Assembly (NCBI GenBank): GCA_007121575.1
Contig: SKKJ01000106.1
Coordinates: forward strand, 1-7,034
DNA: 7,034 bases
Origin: Natronomonas sp.
GTDB lineage: Archaea > Halobacteriota > Halobacteria > Halobacteriales > Haloarculaceae
Direction: 5' to 3'
In this document: positions 5,035 through 7,034 of the stretch, piece after piece
How positions within the stretch are numbered: position 1 is the stretch's first letter
Layout: every line of letters starts with the position of its first letter
Made by a program: the position numbers and the translations under genes
Notes under the pieces: generated by a model
The model's database searches: none
Seen by the model: only the letters and a program-made list of their open reading frames with translations
Told to the model about the DNA's origin: nothing

Positions 5035-6483
5035 ATGACTGAACAAGAACTCGGTATCACGGAGAGCAAAGAACACAACCCCGGCGAGTGGTACGCCGAA
5101 GTCGTCCAAAAGGCGAAGCTCGCTGATTACGCCCCGATGGGTGGATTCATCGTCACCCGCCCGCGCGGCTATGCGCTCTGGGAACGACTGCAAGATCACC
5201 TCGACGGCTGGTTCAAAGAGACCGGCGTCCAGAACACGTATTTTCCGATGTTCATCCCCGAATCGTATCTCGAACGGGAGAAAGACATCGTCGAAGGGTT
5301 CGATCCCGAGGTCGCGTGGGTGACACACGGCGGGCACAACGAACTCGAAGAGCGACTCGCCGTCCGTCCGACCTCCGAGTCGATCATCACGCCGTTTATC
5401 GCCGAATGGGTTCGAAGCTACCGTGATCTCCCGATGCGGCTCAACCAGTGGTGCTCGGTCGTTCGGTGGGAGGCCACCGAAACCAAGCCGTTCTTCCGGA
5501 CGAAGGAGTTCCTCTGGCAGGAGGGTCACACCGCCCACGCGACTCACGAGGACGCGTGGGAGGAGACGATGACGCGGCTACGGCAGTACGAGCGCCTCTA
5601 CGAGGAGGTCATGGCGATCCCCGGGATGCTTGGACGAAAGCCGGAACACGATAAGTTCCCCGGCGCGCACACGACGACGACTATCGAGGCGTTGATGCCC
5701 GACGGAAAATCCGTCCAAGCCGGGACGAGCCACCATCTCGGGACCTCCTTCGCCGAGGCGTTCGGTATCGAATACACCGACGAAGACGAGGAGACACAGA
5801 TCGCTCACACGACGTCGTGGGGGCTTTCCTGGCGCGCGCTCGGTGCGCTCATCATGACGCACTCGGACGATCAAGGGCTCGTCTTGCCACCTGCATTGGC
5901 TCCAACACAGGTCGTCATCGTCCCGATCTGGCAGGCCGATACCGAAGACGCGGTCTTAGAGTACGCCGCCGATCTCACGGCCGAACTCGACGAACGGTTT
6001 CGCGTCGAACTCGACGACCGCGATGAGCGGAATCCGGGGTTCAAATTCAACGAGCACGAACTCAACGGGATTCCGCTTCGCATCGAGATCGGACCCAACG
6101 AGGTCGAAGAAGGGACGGCGACGGTCGTCCACCGACCCGATGGCGAAAGCGAACTCGTCGATCGCGACGGCATCGTAGAGACCGTCGGTGACGCACTCGA
6201 TACGATCTATGCGAAACTCTATGCGGCGGCCGAGGCGAACCTCGAAGAGAACATCCGGGAAGCTCACGGCCGCGGCGAGATCCTCGGCACGATCGGTCGA
6301 CACGGCGGCTACGTCGAAACCGGCTGGTGCGGGGACGAGGCGTGTGAAACCGTCATCAAAGACGAGATTGCCGCCGAAATCGTGATGTTACCGCTCGATG
6401 CGGACGAAGAGCCGATCCACGACACCTGCGGAATCTGTGACGAAGCGGCGACCGAGACCGCATACTTCGCGAAATCGTACTGA
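5035..6483 (+). CDS. proS: Prolyl-tRNA synthetase, archaeal/eukaryal type
   Basis: 482 residues from ATG 5035 to TGA 6481-6483. A class II synthetase that activates proline with ATP and charges tRNA(Pro) in the cytoplasm. In order: the N-terminal catalytic start YAPMGGFIVTRPRGYALWERLQ (32-53); LAVRPTSESII (108-118); a motif 2 region RWEATETKPFFRTKEFLWQEGHTAHAT (144-170); GTSHHLGTSFAEAFGI (230-245); motif 3 GLSWRALGALIMTHSDDQGLVLPP (263-286); then an anticodon-binding domain from about 290. The C-terminal zinc-binding domain has Cys432, Cys437, Cys465 and Cys468, and the chain ends in Tyr482, a feature of the archaeal-type enzyme. There is no bacterial-type editing insertion between motifs 2 and 3. 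The start is set by the family N-terminus and the promoter at 4955; a GTG at 4912 would add 41 non-conserved residues. A leader hairpin at 4996-5017 suggests expression control. Complete and with no sign of damage. Confidence 0.97.
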   Translation: MTEQELGITESKEHNPGEWYAEVVQKAKLADYAPMGGFIVTRPRGYALWERLQDHLDGWFKETGVQNTYFPMFIPESYLEREKDIVEGFDPEVAWVTHGGHNELEERLAVRPTSESIITPFIAEWVRSYRDLPMRLNQWCSVVRWEATETKPFFRTKEFLWQEGHTAHATHEDAWEETMTRLRQYERLYEEVMAIPGMLGRKPEHDKFPGAHTTTTIEALMPDGKSVQAGTSHHLGTSFAEAFGIEYTDEDEETQIAHTTSWGLSWRALGALIMTHSDDQGLVLPPALAPTQVVIVPIWQADTEDAVLEYAADLTAELDERFRVELDDRDERNPGFKFNEHELNGIPLRIEIGPNEVEEGTATVVHRPDGESELVDRDGIVETVGDALDTIYAKLYAAAEANLEENIREAHGRGEILGTIGRHGGYVETGWCGDEACETVIKDEIAAEIVMLPLDADEEPIHDTCGICDEAATETAYFAKSY

Positions 6484-6516
6484 CCTTCGCTTCGAGAAAC
6501 GGCGTTCACCCTCCGA

Positions 6517-6523
6517 TTTTATA
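6517..6523 (+). promoter_or_regulatory. TATA-like element for a leaderless cupin gene
   Basis: TTTTATA is centred 28 nt before the ATG at 6548, consistent with transcription starting at or very near the start codon. No Shine-Dalgarno lies in between. The element sits in the 64-nt gap after proS, so the cupin has its own promoter, and it argues against a longer N-terminus reaching back into proS. Confidence 0.55.
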
Positions 6524-6547
6524 CCACGGGCAATCGAGAATAGGCGT

Positions 6548-6886
6548 ATGGAACGAATCGGATTATCCGACCGTGACTCAGTAGAGGCAGTTGACGACGT
6601 ATACCTGACCGCGCTCGCGGCAGGCGACGAGATGAGTCTCCAAGAGTTCGAACTCCAACCCGGTGCGACGATCCCGGAGCACGATCATCCGCACGAACAG
6701 ATCGGCTTCGTCTACGAGGGCGAGTTAACCTTCCTCTGTGACGGCGAAGCGGTCACGATCGGTGAAGGTGATTCGTACGTGATCCCCGGTGGACAGTCTC
6801 ACGGCGTGGAAAACCGCGGTGATGTGACGGTTCGCGGTATCGACGTCTTTTCGCCGCCGCGGACGGACCCGGATTGGGCCGAATAA
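6548..6886 (+). CDS. Single-domain cupin protein
   Basis: 112 residues from ATG 6548 to TAA 6884-6886. A small beta-barrel with both cupin motifs: motif 1 PGATIPEHDHPHEQIGFVYEGE (38-59) with probable metal ligands His45, His47 and Gln51 (Glu50 is the alternative), and motif 2 GDSYVIPGGQSHGVEN (74-89) with the fourth ligand His85. The HPHEQ-type core is common in small cupin_2 proteins. Family knowledge: such proteins bind a divalent metal and range from isomerases and dioxygenases to sugar or effector binding, so the metal-binding fold is secure but no reaction can be assigned. The chain ends soon after the barrel (FSPPRTDPDWAE), and that ending is typical of this group. The frame is open further upstream, but the cupin fold, the TATA element at 6517 and the overlap with proS favour the ATG at 6548. 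No neighbour suggests a pathway. Confidence 0.88.
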   Translation: MERIGLSDRDSVEAVDDVYLTALAAGDEMSLQEFELQPGATIPEHDHPHEQIGFVYEGELTFLCDGEAVTIGEGDSYVIPGGQSHGVENRGDVTVRGIDVFSPPRTDPDWAE

Positions 6887-6914
6887 CTGACGCTTGCGTT
6901 GTACGCCTCGTCAG
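6887..6914 (+). terminator. Nested inverted repeat directly after the cupin stop
   Basis: CTGACG (6887-6892) pairs with CGTCAG (6909-6914), and inside it GCGT (6896-6899) pairs with ACGC (6903-6906) around a TGT loop, giving a 10-bp interrupted stem that begins at the base after the TAA. It may be a 3' hairpin that ends or protects the transcript. No long T run follows, so terminator function is uncertain. Confidence 0.35.
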
Positions 6915-6983
6915 CTAGATCTGATCAAAACGAGTATATCGGCGTTCTGCGTTCGAAACTAACCGTTCTTTCAGACGTAACTT

Positions 6984-7034
6984 GTGAACTACCCCTACCC
7001 TACTCACTCGCCGCTGACGCGGCTCGTTCCTTGA
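6984..7034 (-). mobile_element. Right end of an IS200/IS605-type element (partial)
   Basis: GTGAACTACCCC at 6984-6995 (GGGGTAGTTCAC on the minus strand) together with the adjacent hairpin GCCGC-TGAC-GCGGC (7010-7023) resembles, from memory, the tnpB-side end of haloarchaeal IS200/IS605 and IS1341 elements. In those elements the tnpB stop is followed within a few bases by a conserved GGGGTAGTTCAC-like terminus. The element would run rightwards out of the window with tnpB on the minus strand. The boundary at about 6984 is approximate. Only 51 nt are visible, and a database comparison is needed to confirm this. Confidence 0.45.
7000..7034 (-). CDS. Possible 3' end of a tnpB (RNA-guided nuclease-like) gene (partial)
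   Basis: On the minus strand one frame reads KERAASAASE and then a TAG stop at 7002-7000, five bases before the GGGGTAGTTCAC terminus. Ala/Ser-rich low-complexity tails of this kind, ending just before the element terminus, are what I recall for haloarchaeal TnpB proteins. Only about ten codons are inside the window and no catalytic motif is visible, so the call rests on the flanking DNA. If the element is not an IS200/IS605 member, this frame means nothing. Confidence 0.33.
   Translation of the reverse strand, partial: KERAASAASE

Noticed and set aside
4723..5547. 274-codon minus-strand frame opposite proS and the small membrane protein gene
   Set aside because: It is antisense to two well-supported genes, has no family motif, and long antisense frames are expected in GC-rich haloarchaeal DNA.
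6398..6547. Upstream extension of the cupin frame into proS
   Set aside because: The extra residues are Arg/Ser-rich shadow of proS, and the TATA-like element at 6517 points to the ATG at 6548.

Overview
The window looks like ordinary haloarchaeal chromosome. It is GC-rich, its predicted soluble proteins are strongly acidic (Asp/Glu-rich), several genes have an archaeal TATA-like element 23-30 nt before an ATG with no Shine-Dalgarno (the leaderless arrangement), and prolyl-tRNA synthetase is of the archaeal/eukaryal type. I place it only at the level of a halophilic euryarchaeon and cannot name the genus.

Layout from left to right: (1) the C-terminal 194 residues of an NAD(P)-dependent oxidoreductase with a C-terminal SAF domain, cut by the window start; (2) a 56-residue His-rich, single-membrane-span protein; (3) on the minus strand, a dolichol/polyprenol-kinase-type membrane protein, divergent from (4) a plus-strand amidase-signature hydrolase with a complete Lys-Ser-Ser triad; (5) on the minus strand, a [2Fe-2S] ferredoxin, lying 80 nt downstream of (6) a stand-alone, cysteine-free PP-loop protein related to the CysD subunit of ATP sulfurylase; (7) a 269-nt AT-richer divergent intergenic region; (8) a 76-residue two-span membrane protein; (9) proS, with a strong TATA box and a structured leader; (10) a single-domain cupin; (11) at the right edge, what appears to be the 3' end of a minus-strand IS200/IS605-type (tnpB) element.

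Most genes are independent housekeeping or accessory functions. The only pair that might work together is the CysD-like PP-loop protein and the ferredoxin: same strand, short gap, one an ATP-using adenylylation fold and the other an electron carrier. The PP-loop protein has no cysteine, so it cannot be a classical PAPS/APS reductase, and no CysN partner is in view, so its substrate is unknown. This is the most interesting functional gap here. The most interesting non-coding signals are a perfect 8-bp hairpin in the proS leader, two TAATTAGA repeats one helical turn apart before the CysD-like gene, and a hairpin that overlaps a perfect Shine-Dalgarno in front of the ferredoxin. I see no CRISPR array, tRNA, rRNA or clear defence system.
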